NCBI RefSeq assembly: GCF_004962245.1
Contig: NZ_SUHQ01000037.1
Span: 1 to 64,000, forward strand
Direction of reading: 5' to 3'
DNA length: 64,000 bases
From: Mesorhizobium sp.
GTDB taxonomy: Bacteria > Pseudomonadota > Alphaproteobacteria > Rhizobiales > Rhizobiaceae
The position numbers and the translations under genes were made by a program. This document shows positions 1-8,261 of this stretch, piece by piece. The stretch's first letter is position 1. Each line of letters starts with the position of its first letter. The notes under the pieces were generated by a model that saw only the letters and a list, made by a program, of their open reading frames with translations, had not been told where the DNA came from and did no database searches.

Positions 1-566
1 GCGCTCGCGAGCGGCTTCGCTATCGCCGACCTACACCACGCGGTGGGACACGACCACATCGAGGATTGCACTGCCGGGTCCCACGTGGTTGGCCCGTTCG
101 TGCGCAGCGCTTCGGTAAGTTTGCCCCAGCCCGGGTAGAGACGCTTGTCGGCCATCTGCACGAAGCCGCCGAAGTAATATGGCTTGCCCTTCACGAGATA
201 GGCTTCGCTTAAGGGCGTGTTGCGATAGCGGCCGCCCGTTTTCTCCAGGAGCCCGAGTGCGGCGCAGCCGGTCAACAGCATCTCGGCCGGGCGTGGATGC
301 AGACCGAGCGCTTCCGCCAGCTCCGCGACCGTGGTGCCGGCGCCGCCCGCAAGGCGGCTGAACAGGTCCAACTCGTGCGCAGCGGCCAGGGTCTTGAAGG
401 CCCAGAAACCGGTCGAAAGCGCCATTAGCGGGACGGCGGAAGGAAGCTCCTGCGTGGTGACGATCGGTTGATCGGCCGCGCGCAGCCTTGTCTCGCCCGA
501 GATCGAACCGGGCTGGCGGGCAAGCGTTGTCGTGCGTGCAGCAGCGCGCTGGAGATGGTTGACCAT
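1..566 (-). CDS. O-methyltransferase-like protein, 5' part only (runs off the window)
   Basis: The frame opens at an ATG at 566 with a very good ribosome-binding site (GAGGAG, 8 bases upstream) and stays open to base 1. Residues about 45-140 read like the N-terminal dimerisation/winged-helix domain of SAM-dependent O-methyltransferases of the acetylserotonin/hydroxyneurosporene type (STGFWAFKTLAAAHELDLF, then LAEALGLHPRPAEMLLTGC, then GKPYYFGGFVQMADKRLYP). The SAM-binding domain would lie beyond the window. After TTWDP (about base 90) the last 25 or so codons stop looking like the family, so a frameshift or rearrangement near the edge is possible. It follows the DUF1127 gene and the hydrolase remnant on the same strand and was probably co-transcribed with them. 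Substrate unknown. Confidence 0.6.
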   Translation of the reverse strand, partial: MVNHLQRAAARTTTLARQPGSISGETRLRAADQPIVTTQELPSAVPLMALSTGFWAFKTLAAAHELDLFSRLAGGAGTTVAELAEALGLHPRPAEMLLTGCAALGLLEKTGGRYRNTPLSEAYLVKGKPYYFGGFVQMADKRLYPGWGKLTEALRTNGPTTWDPAVQSSMWSCPTAWCRSAIAKPLAS

Positions 567-639
567 GGCGTTCTCCTCAGGTGTTGACGGTTAATTCCCA
601 GCTTTAAGCCACGCGGTGGTCTCGACGGCGCGGGTTTCG

Positions 640-877
640 GAATGCCGCCGATCGAATGGCTCACCAGCACGCTGCGGCCGCTGCGTGCTCGCAAGGCCAC
701 GCCGATGGCGCGCACATAGTCCTCCAGGGTCACCGTGGCGGCCGGCGTGGGATCTGTCTCGTGGCTCGGCAGATCGATGGCATGGGCCCGTTGTCCGCGC
801 TCTTCGAGCGCCGCCACCACCCTTTCCCTGCACCAAGCGCCGTGCCATGCGCCATGAACGAGCAGGAACCGCATCAT
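640..877 (-). pseudogene. alpha/beta-hydrolase, N-terminal remnant
   Basis: From ATG 877 the frame encodes about 79 residues typical of a small alpha/beta-hydrolase: MRFLLVHGAWHGAW at the N-terminus (strand 3 and oxyanion hole) and VLVSHSIGG, the nucleophile elbow with the putative catalytic Ser. Family members are usually 220-240 residues with Asp and His further on. Here the family sequence ends right after the elbow; the frame then runs as nonsense into the next gene. About 150 codons, including the catalytic His, are missing, so it cannot be a working hydrolase. A frame ending in TAA at 591 could be the old C-terminus left by an internal deletion. It starts 4 bases past the DUF1127 stop. 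Confidence 0.75.
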
Positions 878-880
878 GCG

Positions 881-1108
881 TTACCTCATCGATATCAAGT
901 TCGTGATCAGACCTGCCTTGACTTCAAGCACAGGCGCGGGGGGCTCGGCATGACCGATGTCCCTCAACTGATCGGAGGTCAAATCCTGGATTGCCCGACG
1001 TCTTGATATGGTTGACTGCCAAGTCTCGAGAGTCGCGATTGCGGTTGCTGTGGTTTTCAGCACAAGTCTCAACGAGTGACGACCGACGCGAGCTTCCGTG
1101 TGAGCCAT
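881..1108 (-). CDS. DUF1127 (YjiS-like) small protein
   Basis: This 75-residue protein has the DUF1127 signature in its middle (WQSTISRRRAIQDLTSDQLR followed by DIGH), the short Arg-rich helix pair that ends in a conserved 'L-DIG' turn. ATG 1108 is preceded by GGGAGGA at good spacing. In rhizobia small DUF1127 proteins are abundant, and some affect RNA turnover, phosphate metabolism or stress responses; what this one does is unknown. It is the first gene of a minus-strand run (DUF1127, hydrolase remnant, methyltransferase) that diverges from the mocR pseudogene across the repeat-containing region, and is therefore the likely first target of that regulator. Confidence 0.8.
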   Translation of the reverse strand: MAHTEARVGRHSLRLVLKTTATAIATLETWQSTISRRRAIQDLTSDQLRDIGHAEPPAPVLEVKAGLITNLISMR

Positions 1109-1373
1109 TTCGTCCTCCCATTTTCAGGACTGCGGCATAGCTTTGCATGGCTATGCGCGGCGTGAGCTGAGCTCCTGTCTCTTCATCAGGGGTTCTCCGT
1201 CATCATTGTCGGCAGCATCTGCGCAGCGCCGTGCCGCGCGTCTGTGGCATCGCTCCGGGCAATGACGATCTGCCCGCGAAACCGAACCAGCAGGTAATCG
1301 GTCAAGTCTCCGCAACCGTTTCCGGCGCAAGGCCTGCCCGCTCCTTCTCATGTGGCATCGTAAGGAAGCCACA

Positions 1374-1537
1374 GGACTGATAGAAGTGCCAATTCATACA
1401 TTCTTCGCCAGTCCAATTCTTCGTTTGGCCCAATTCTTCGATTGGCATTGTTTGACGCAAGGGTCCTGCCGCGAAGGCCTCGCAAGGGCACGAGAGGACT
1501 GGTGGAAATGCCAAGCTCTTGCGTTTTCTGTCAGTCC
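1374..1537. promoter_or_regulatory. Repeated candidate operators between DUF1127 and the mocR pseudogene
   Basis: Two similar blocks of about 41 bases occur here. Each begins with GGACTG and ends with its inverted copy CAGTCC: 1374-1379 with 1409-1414, and 1496-1501 with 1532-1537. The arms are 35-36 bases apart and the blocks 122 bases apart. Between the blocks lies a tandem pair of 16-base words, CCAATTCTTCGTTTGG at 1413 and CCAATTCTTCGATTGG at 1430, each with CCAA/TTGG ends. MocR/TauR/PdxR regulators are known to bind repeated sites containing CTGGAC-like words, so these are good operator candidates. The rest of 1109-1373 holds no gene I can support; a 40-codon minus-strand frame ending at about 1195 is weak. 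Confidence 0.55.
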
Positions 1538-1553
1538 AATTTCAATTAGGAAT

Positions 1554-2989
1554 ATGACGGACTTTCACGTCAGCCTGGTCGGGCGCAAAGACCTCAGCGG
1601 CGAGATCTATCGTCAGATCCGGCGTGCGATTCTCGATCGGCGGCTGCGGCCCGGGGACCCTCTGCCGGCGGGTCGCGAACTGGCGCGGGCGCTGGCCGTG
1701 TCGCGCGCCACTGTGACGGTGGCCTATGAACGGCTCGCCGCGGAAGGGTTCGTGACGTCCCGGCAAGGGTCCGGGACATTCGTCAGCGAACTGGCCACGC
1801 CGGCCGAGCGCGAAAAGGCAGGACGCCGATCCACTGGCACGCTCCAGCCCCCGTCCGATCTGGGAAGCGATGTCACCGCCGGTCACGTTCGAGCCGGCCC
1901 GGTTCGACTTCCGCTCTGGGCTCTGCGATGCTTCGTTGTTTCCGCACGGGGCATGGCGGCGGTCGGTGACTTGGGCGTTGCGTTCGGGCGAAACGACTGC
2001 CGGCGTTTATGAGCACCCCGCCGGGCATCACGATCTCAGGATCGCAATCGCCCGGCACATAGGGAACTCTCGAGGGATCAGGGCCTCAGCGGACGACGTC
2101 ATTGTCACGAACGGTACACAGCAGGCGCTCGATGTCCTGGCACGCGTCCTGCTGGCGCCGGGCGATGGAATTGCCGTCGAAGATCCGAGCTACGGCCCGC
2201 CGAGGCGGTTGTTCAAGGCGTTGGGCATTCGCGTGATCGGCGTACCAGTCGATCGTCAGGGGCTGGTCGTTGATGCGCTGCCACGCGGAATCCGAGCCGT
2301 CTATGTCACGCCTTCTCATCAATATCCGCTTTCCGTGACGATGACGCTATCGCGCCGGCAGGCGCTGCTGGCCTGGGCCGAGCGGAACAACGCGGCCATC
2401 ATCGAAGACGACTACGACAGCGAGTTCCGTTTCGGGGGCCGTCCTCTCGAGCCGTTGCAGACGCTCGACGCAAAAGGCAGGGTCGTCTATGTCGGCTCCT
2501 TCTCCAAGACAAATGCTGCCGACGCTTCGGCTGGGCTTCCTGGTGACGCCGCCATCGCTGCGGGCGGCCCTGAACAAGGCGAAGTTCGTCAGCGACTGGC
2601 ATTCGTCGACCCTTCCGCAGGCGGCGCTCGCGCGTTTCATCGATGAGGGTGCATTTGCGCGTCACCTCCGCCGGGTGAGCGCAATCTACCGGAAACGGCA
2701 CCAGATCCTCGCGGACGCAATCTCCCGTGATTTTGCCGAGCATCTCGAGCTCATCCCGTCGACAACGGGGCTCCATCTCACCGCTCTGGCCCGGCGAATG
2801 TCAGCCGACCAGATCGCCGCGATCGCCCGCCGCGCTGCCGATCGCGGCGTCGCCGTCCAGGTCCTGTCAAATTTCGCCGTGGGCGCGATCCCACGAGCCG
2901 GGGTTATGCTGGGGTATGGCGCCATCCCCACGTCCCACATCGAAGAAGGCGTACATTTGCTCCGCGCCTGTTTCGACAGCGAACCGTGA
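1554..2989 (+). pseudogene. MocR-family (GntR/aminotransferase) regulator, two frameshifts
   Basis: The sequence encodes a MocR/PdxR-type protein: an N-terminal GntR winged helix (LSGEIYRQIRRAILDRRLRP, then GDPLPAGRELARALAVSRAT) fused to a fold-type I aminotransferase domain with the PLP-binding Lys in GSFSKT. It is split over three frames. The first shift lies at about 1871-1881, between the winged helix and the linker. The second is an extra A in the AAA run at 2511-2513, directly after the PLP lysine codon; removing it restores SKTMLPTLRLGFLV. Corrected for both, the protein would be about 477 residues, a normal length. It diverges from the DUF1127 gene and was probably its regulator. Two sequencing errors remain possible, but the decayed neighbours favour true inactivation. 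Confidence 0.85.
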
Positions 2990-3411
2990 ACCGCAGCAGC
3001 GTGAGGCAGAACGAGCTTAATGATGCCGATGTCCATGCCGATCGTCACGGGGCCTGCGCCCTGGACGGAGCGTTCGCGGCCAAAGCGGATCACCTGCTCG
3101 CGATCGAGAGCAACCATGTTGCGCTTTCCGAGCTGCCGCTTCAGCATATCAAGCGTCGCAGCCTTGGAGCGGAGAGGAGGCTTGCCCACATCGCCCATAT
3201 CGTCGATATGAAGGTCAATGAGTTCGCCGAAGGTCTTGAGGCGCGAAATTCGCGACTCGCTCGGTGTCTCGCCGCAGTCGATCTGACGTTTAGCATCTGT
3301 TGCCCAGAGTCGCGCATCGTCGCGTCGCAGGAACGTCTCGCTGACGTAGCGGCCCTTGCGGCGGACCTGGACGCGCCAGGAGCCCGAAGGGAGTTTTGTG
3401 AAAAGTGGCCA
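2984..3411 (-). pseudogene. Tyrosine recombinase (integrase) remnant beside dusA
   Basis: Read on the minus strand, about 140 codons give the N-terminal part of a site-specific integrase: PLFTKLPSGSWRVQVRRKGR (Arg/Lys-rich arm-binding region), then a SAM-like core-binding domain (TFGELIDLHIDDM, then LKRQLGKRNMVALDREQVI and GPVTIGMDIGIIKLVLPHAA). Sequence of this type stops at about 2984, exactly where the mocR pseudogene ends, so the catalytic domain with Arg, His and Tyr is deleted. Where the start Met would be expected (3409-3411) there is TGG, so even the N-terminus lacks a start. It points away from dusA, 60 bases from its start codon; integrases beside dusA are known to use its 5' end as attachment site. 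Confidence 0.7.
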
Positions 3412-3471
3412 TTTTTCGTGTGCGCTCCGTGTGCACTCGGCGTGAGCTAACTAGTTGAGACTACTCAAAAA

Positions 3472-4470
3472 ATGAAGCAATATCAAACATATAGACTGGC
3501 CGTTGCACCCATGATGGACTGGACGGACCGGCATTGCCGGTTCTTCCATCGTCAGTTGACGCGCCAAGCGCTGCTCTACACCGAGATGGTCGTGGCCGAT
3601 GCGGTCATGCTGGGGGCACGCGAGCGCTTGCTCGGCTTCGATGACAGGGAACACCCGGTCGCGTTGCAGCTCGGCGGTTCCGATCCGCAGAAGCTTGCCG
3701 AGGCGGCGCGCATCGGCGAGACCTTCGGCTATGACGAGATCAACCTTAATCTCGGCTGCCCGTCCGACCGCGTCCAGTCGGGTACGTTCGGAGCCTGCCT
3801 GATGAAAGCACCGGTTCTGGTCGCCGATTGCGTCGCGGCGATGAAGGCTTCTGTCAGCATCCCCGTCACCGTCAAATGCCGCATCGGCGTCGACGAGCAG
3901 GATCCTGAGCCGGCCCTCGATGCGCTGGCGGACGGCGTGTTCGCGGCTGGCGCCGACGCGCTGTGGGTGCATGCCCGCAAGGCGTGGCTGGAAGGGCTGA
4001 GCCCGAAGGAAAACCGCGATATCCCGCCGCTCGACTACAGCCGCGTCTATCGGTTGAAAGCCAGAAAACCAGACAAATTCATTGGCATCAACGGCGGAAT
4101 TCAGTCCGTTGAAGAAGCGCTTCACCATCTCGATCATGTCGACGGCGCCATGCTCGGCCGCGCCGCCTATCATACGCCGGGCATTCTGGCAGGCGTCGAC
4201 GCCGCGTTTTACGGCGACAAACCCAACGCGTTTGATTTTGCCGCGCTGATCGATGTCATGGCGGATTATGCGGCGCGCCATATCGAGCGGGGCGGGCGGC
4301 TTGGCCATGTCACCCGTCACATGGTCGGCTTGTTCCACGGTCTGCCCGGAGCGCGCCGCTACCGGCAGATCCTCTCGACCGATGCGACGAGGCCCGGCGC
4401 CGGACCGGATGTGCTGAAGGCGGCTTTCGCCGCCATCGATTTCGGCGGGACGGACGCCGAAGCAGCCTGA
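3472..4470 (+). CDS. dusA: tRNA-dihydrouridine synthase A
   Basis: DusA reduces uridine to dihydrouridine in the D-loop of tRNA (positions 20/20a in studied bacteria), using FMN and NADPH. This 332-residue protein has the family's usual length and motifs: VAPMMDWTDRHCRFFHRQL at the N-terminus, NLGCPSDRVQSGTFGACLM with the catalytic Cys, and a TIM-barrel FMN site (KCRIGVD, then INGGIQ). The bases just before and at the start (about 3445-3495) are noticeably A+T-rich against the GC-rich body, and the first eight residues (MKQYQTYR) look substituted. This fits a 5' end supplied by an integrated element, as is known for dusA-targeting elements. A weak 6-bp hairpin (4479-4496) follows the stop. 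Confidence 0.95.
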   Translation: MKQYQTYRLAVAPMMDWTDRHCRFFHRQLTRQALLYTEMVVADAVMLGARERLLGFDDREHPVALQLGGSDPQKLAEAARIGETFGYDEINLNLGCPSDRVQSGTFGACLMKAPVLVADCVAAMKASVSIPVTVKCRIGVDEQDPEPALDALADGVFAAGADALWVHARKAWLEGLSPKENRDIPPLDYSRVYRLKARKPDKFIGINGGIQSVEEALHHLDHVDGAMLGRAAYHTPGILAGVDAAFYGDKPNAFDFAALIDVMADYAARHIERGGRLGHVTRHMVGLFHGLPGARRYRQILSTDATRPGAGPDVLKAAFAAIDFGGTDAEAA

Positions 4471-4567
4471 CGGTTCAACCACACAAGGTCGTGTGGCCGC
4501 CGCGCACGACTTCCTCGGTTCGTTTCAGCAATCCGGAGGGCCTGCGGTGGCTGAGCAAGCTGTCAAG

Positions 4568-5503
4568 CTAAGCAGCGCTTGCCCGCTCGCCGTGCTGCAT
4601 TTCTTCTCTGATCTCGCGTGACATGGATCGAGTGCGCAACGCATCGCGCTTTGGCGGCGCCTGGAATGTGCGGCGATATTCGTGCGTGAATTGCGAGATG
4701 CTCTCGTAGCCCACCTCGAACCCAGCGCTGGTCGCCGAAAAGCCCTCGTCGAGCATGAGGCGGCGAGCTTCGAGCAAGCGAAGCCGCTTCTGGTACTGTC
4801 CCGGCGTCAGCGAGGTCATGTGCTTGAAGTGCTTGTGGAAAGCCGTCAGGCTCATCGCCGCCGCCGCCGCCAGGCGCTCGACGGGAATACGCGATCGATA
4901 CTCGGCTCTCAGGATCGCGATCGCCGCCGAGAGACGGCTCGCGTGGCTGTCCGGATCCGCAAGCGACCGCAAGGCTGCACCGTGCTGACCGCAGAGGAGC
5001 CAATAATGCAGCTCGTGCATGATTCCGGGGCGCAGGAGCGACGTAGCATCCGGTCGGTCCAGCAAGCGCATCAGGCGCACCGCACAATCCAGAATCGCGG
5101 CATTGGTGTCTTCAGCGAACAAGGTGCGTGTCTCCGACGGGCGCTGCGCACGCACGCTGCCCAACTGCGCGGCGACCTCGCGCAGCAGCGTCATCTCGAG
5201 TTCTACCGCGATGGCCAGATAGGGCTCACGCCGGCTTGCCTGCACGATCCGTCCGACGACCGGCATGTCCGCGCTCACGATCACGGATTGCCCGGCGGAA
5301 AAGACTTGCTGCTCCCGGCCTACAGTCATGAGCTTGGCGCCCTGCAGAACCAGACAGACCAATGGCCGATAGATCGAATGCAGGTCGCCATGTGGTGACT
5401 CGACGCACATCATCCGCAGGCCCGGCACCGGCGTCAGCGCCAAGCCATCCCGGTTTGCATGGCGAGCGGCATAGGTGTGAACGGCATGTTTCAATACGTC
5501 CAT
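4568..5503 (-). CDS. AraC-family regulator with N-terminal cupin (AraC_N)
   Basis: The 311-residue protein has an AraC_N ligand-binding region at residues about 10-180 (SIYRPLVCLVLQGAKLMTVG, then VIVSADMPVVGRIV) and a double helix-turn-helix at the C-terminus (VERLAAAAAMSLTAFHKHFK, then YESISQFTHEYRR). An upstream in-frame ATG exists at 5548, but the ATG at 5503 has GGAGA 8 bases before it and begins where the family begins. It diverges from two short-chain dehydrogenase genes (5669 and 6549), the usual arrangement for an AraC protein that controls an adjacent aldehyde/ketone-metabolising operon. Inducer unknown. Confidence 0.85.
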   Translation of the reverse strand: MDVLKHAVHTYAARHANRDGLALTPVPGLRMMCVESPHGDLHSIYRPLVCLVLQGAKLMTVGREQQVFSAGQSVIVSADMPVVGRIVQASRREPYLAIAVELEMTLLREVAAQLGSVRAQRPSETRTLFAEDTNAAILDCAVRLMRLLDRPDATSLLRPGIMHELHYWLLCGQHGAALRSLADPDSHASRLSAAIAILRAEYRSRIPVERLAAAAAMSLTAFHKHFKHMTSLTPGQYQKRLRLLEARRLMLDEGFSATSAGFEVGYESISQFTHEYRRTFQAPPKRDALRTRSMSREIREEMQHGERASAA

Positions 5504-5668
5504 GTGATGTCTCCTGCAACGGGGGGATCCTAGCATGCGAGCAGACAAACATCACGTGGGCTGCAGAATCGCGCAAGTTTTGCGCATGCATTGGCAAGCT
5601 GCCATCCGCGCCGCCCAGTATGAAATGTCCCGACCGAGCAAGCCCGCTCGACAGGGAAAGGGATCCAT

Positions 5669-6514
5669 ATGTCTGGACAGAACGAGGTACCGAGACGAAC
5701 TGTGCTGGCGGCTGTCGCCATGGCCCCCGTGGCACTCGCAATAGGCACCGCCCGTGCGCAAACGACCGGTCCGGAACCGGCATCACGCGGCAAGGTCGCC
5801 CTGGTGACGGGCTCTTCCCGGGGCATCGGCGCCGCGACGGCCAAGCGCCTCGCTCGCGACGGCTATGCCGTCACCGTCAATTGCGAAAAGAACCTTGACC
5901 TTGCGGCCGGTGTTGTCCGGGAGATCGAGGCCGGCGGCGGGCGCGCCATCTGGGTGCAGGCCGACGTCAGCGACCCAAGTGCGGTGCAACGCCTGTTCGA
6001 GGAGAACGAGCGCGCGTTCGGCGGCGTCGACGTTGTCGTGAGCAATGCGGGCATCATGCGGCTCGCGCCTTTCCGCGACATGACCGACGCCGATTTCAGC
6101 CGGATGGTCGACGTCAACCAGAAGGGCAGCTTCTACGTGCTGCGCGAGGCGGCGCGGCGCGTGCGCGACGGCGGCCGGATCATCACGCTTTCCTCGAGCA
6201 TCACACTGCTGCGCAGCCCGACCTACGGAGCTTACGCCGCCACCAAGGGCGCACAGGAGCTTTTTGCGAACGTTCTCGCCAAGGAGCTCGAGGGGCGCAT
6301 GATTTCCGTGAACGCCATGGCGCCGGGCGTTGTCAACACCACCCTGTTCACAGACGGGAAGACGCCGGAGCAGATCGCCGGCTTCGCCGCGCGCACCCCG
6401 CACAAGCGTCTCGGAGAGCCGGAAGACATCGCCGATACGATCGCTGCGCTCTGCAGCACGGAAGGCACTTGGATCAACGGACAGACGGTCTTCGCGAACG
6501 GCGGAATCGTTTGA
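5669..6514 (+). CDS. Short-chain dehydrogenase with twin-arginine-like signal peptide
   Basis: Residues 1-31 look like an export signal: VPRRTVLAAVAMAPVALAIG followed by TARAQ, with an RR pair, a hydrophobic core and an AxA-like cleavage site. A complete classical SDR follows: TGSSRGIG cofactor site (about residue 47), NAG, Ser in LSSSITL, and YAATK containing the YxxxK pair. The fold is that of 3-oxoacyl-ACP reductase-like NADP enzymes. Most SDRs are cytoplasmic; a Tat-type leader suggests export of a protein folded with its cofactor. The leader resembles those of the few annotated 'exported oxidoreductases', but export is inferred. First gene of a pair with the SDR at 6549, opposite the AraC gene. 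Confidence 0.85.
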   Translation: MSGQNEVPRRTVLAAVAMAPVALAIGTARAQTTGPEPASRGKVALVTGSSRGIGAATAKRLARDGYAVTVNCEKNLDLAAGVVREIEAGGGRAIWVQADVSDPSAVQRLFEENERAFGGVDVVVSNAGIMRLAPFRDMTDADFSRMVDVNQKGSFYVLREAARRVRDGGRIITLSSSITLLRSPTYGAYAATKGAQELFANVLAKELEGRMISVNAMAPGVVNTTLFTDGKTPEQIAGFAARTPHKRLGEPEDIADTIAALCSTEGTWINGQTVFANGGIV

Positions 6515-6548
6515 TCCCGAGAAACTGGAATAGATGGAGCACAGAACG

Positions 6549-7292
6549 ATGAAAATGACGGGAAACACGATCCTCATCACAGGTGGCGGATCCGGGATCG
6601 GGCGGGAATTGGCGCTGCGCTTCAATGTGCTTGGAAACACTGTGATCGTCGCGGGACGGCGCAAGGAAGCGCTCGAGCAGACGATCGGCGGGCGTGAGGG
6701 CATGCGCGCTATGGTCGTCAATGTCGAAGATCCGGAAGAGATCGCCGCCTTTGCCAAGCGCGTTGCCGCCGAGCACCCGGCGCTCAACGTGCTCATCAAC
6801 AATGCCGGCATCATGCGTCGCGAGGATCTGACCAGGACCCGCGACCTCAGCGATGCGGAGGAGACGATCGTCACCAACCTGTTCGGGCCGATTCGCCTCA
6901 CCAACGCACTGATCGATCATCTGGCGGCCCGGCAAAACGCCGTGATCGTCAACGTCTCGTCAGGCCTCGCCTTCGTGCCGTTGAGCGGTACGCCGACCTA
7001 CAACGCCACCAAGGCAGCGATCCATTCCTATACGGTGTCGCTGCGTGAGCAGCTCAAGGGCAAGGTCGAAGTGATCGAGCTCGCGCCGCCCGCGGTTCGC
7101 ACTGAACTCACGCCCGGCCAATCGACGCGCGACGAGTATATGCCGCTCGATGCGTTCATGGACGAGGTGATGGCATTGTTCAGTCGGGAGCCGACACCCA
7201 AGGAGATCCTGGTGGAGCGCGTGGGCTTCCTGCGCTGGGCGGAACGGGACGGCCGGTTTGATCAAGCGGTCGAGATGCTCAACGCTCACTGA
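6549..7292 (+). CDS. Short-chain dehydrogenase, DltE-like
   Basis: A 247-residue SDR with the glycine motif ITGGGSGIG at residues about 9-17, NNAG at about 80, and Ser-Tyr-Lys catalytic residues (VSSGLAF, then YNATKAA). The pattern resembles DltE/YdfG-like oxidoreductases acting on small aldehydes or hydroxy acids; the substrate cannot be told. ATG 6549 has GGAG 10 bases before it; an in-frame ATG at 6534 lacks a convincing site. It begins 34 bases after the preceding SDR and the two are probably one transcript controlled by the divergent AraC regulator. Confidence 0.85.
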   Translation: MKMTGNTILITGGGSGIGRELALRFNVLGNTVIVAGRRKEALEQTIGGREGMRAMVVNVEDPEEIAAFAKRVAAEHPALNVLINNAGIMRREDLTRTRDLSDAEETIVTNLFGPIRLTNALIDHLAARQNAVIVNVSSGLAFVPLSGTPTYNATKAAIHSYTVSLREQLKGKVEVIELAPPAVRTELTPGQSTRDEYMPLDAFMDEVMALFSREPTPKEILVERVGFLRWAERDGRFDQAVEMLNAH

Positions 7293-7315
7293 GCGGTTCG
7301 AAGCAGCTCGACTGT

Positions 7316-8020
7316 TCAATCGCGCAAGGTCATGCGGTCGCCGCGCACGTCGAAACCGGACAGTGAGCCGATGAAATTCATGCCGAGCAGGCTCTGGCCG
7401 AGCATGCCGGGCGCCGCGATCATGACCGGCATGTTCTTGCGCACGATCCCGCCGATCGCCAATTCGTCGGTTCTCACGGTGGCGGCGCGCGCCATGCCGT
7501 TTGCGGTGGAAACCGGTATGGTGAAGTTGAGAGCGGCCGGATTGAACCCGGCCGCTTGCGCGTCCTGCGCGGTCAGCACGGTGCTGGTTGCGCCGGTATC
7601 GACCACCGCCCGAACCGGCGTACCGTTGACCATGATGCGCGCTTCGAAATGGCCATTGTCGGCCTTGTCCAGGGTCACCGTGGCGTGGCCGTCTTCCAGA
7701 CCCAATGCCAGTGGACTGCCGGGAACAAGGCCAGCCGTTACCCGGCTGGCGAAATCCTGCAATTCGTAACGGTACTGATAGCCGGCGATCAGCGCGAGCA
7801 CGATGACGCCCCAGATGCCGAGATTTTGCGCCATGGTGCCTAAGGACCGGCCCGATCGAAGCAGGCCGGCGCCGATGAGCGCGACCAATGCGCCAAGCCA
7901 GACCAGCTGGCTGAAATCATGATTCTCGACACCGAACGTGCTGCCAGCGGAATCGTTGAGCATGAGCAGGGCCACGCCCAGCCCGATCGCGATCATCAAA
8001 ACCCAGAAAAAACGGTTCAT
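7316..8020 (-). CDS. Retropepsin-like aspartic protease, membrane-anchored
   Basis: The 234-residue protein has two or three hydrophobic segments in the first 100 residues (starting FFWVLMIAIGLGVALLML) and a soluble C-terminal domain with VDTGATSTVL, the single DTGA active-site motif of clan AA proteases, followed by the second family turn FDVRGDRMTLRD at the C-terminus. It matches the 'TIGR02281' type of rhizobial retropepsin-like proteins, which should dimerise to form an active site, probably facing the periplasm. The ATG at 8020 was chosen because the upstream extension is arginine-rich sequence overlapping the next gene. The DUF1289 gene ends 7 bases upstream, so the two are probably co-transcribed. 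Confidence 0.85.
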   Translation of the reverse strand: MNRFFWVLMIAIGLGVALLMLNDSAGSTFGVENHDFSQLVWLGALVALIGAGLLRSGRSLGTMAQNLGIWGVIVLALIAGYQYRYELQDFASRVTAGLVPGSPLALGLEDGHATVTLDKADNGHFEARIMVNGTPVRAVVDTGATSTVLTAQDAQAAGFNPAALNFTIPVSTANGMARAATVRTDELAIGGIVRKNMPVMIAAPGMLGQSLLGMNFIGSLSGFDVRGDRMTLRD

Positions 8021-8027
8021 ATGTGGC

Positions 8028-8261
8028 TCACGAGAGAGCGTCGCGTTCGCGCGCGAGGCGGGTGCGGCGCGTTTCCCGGCGTGGTCGCCGCTCGACCGTT
8101 TCCAATCGGGCTGGCAGCTCGGCCATGACATTGCGGCGGATTTCAGGGGTCATGTCGATCCAGGCGCCGATTTCCTCGCGCGTGCGGCCGCAACCGAAGC
8201 AGAAGCCGGTTTTCATATCGATCGAGCAAACCAGAATGCACGGGGATTCGATGGCCGTCAT
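8028..8261 (-). CDS. DUF1289 small cysteine-rich protein
   Basis: A 77-residue protein whose first half carries four cysteines, ESPCILVCSIDMKTGFCFGC, followed by GRTREEIGAW, the DUF1289 pattern seen across proteobacteria. The Cys spacing suggests a metal or Fe-S site, but no function is established. The C-terminal 25 residues are very basic. It lies 7 bases before the aspartic protease gene and is probably the first gene of that two-gene unit, diverging from cobT. Confidence 0.85.
   Translation of the reverse strand: MTAIESPCILVCSIDMKTGFCFGCGRTREEIGAWIDMTPEIRRNVMAELPARLETVERRPRRETRRTRLARERDALS

Noticed and set aside
3451..4482. 343-codon minus-strand frame opposite dusA
   Set aside because: It is the antisense of a strongly conserved gene in GC-rich DNA, has no recognisable domain and no ribosome-binding site.
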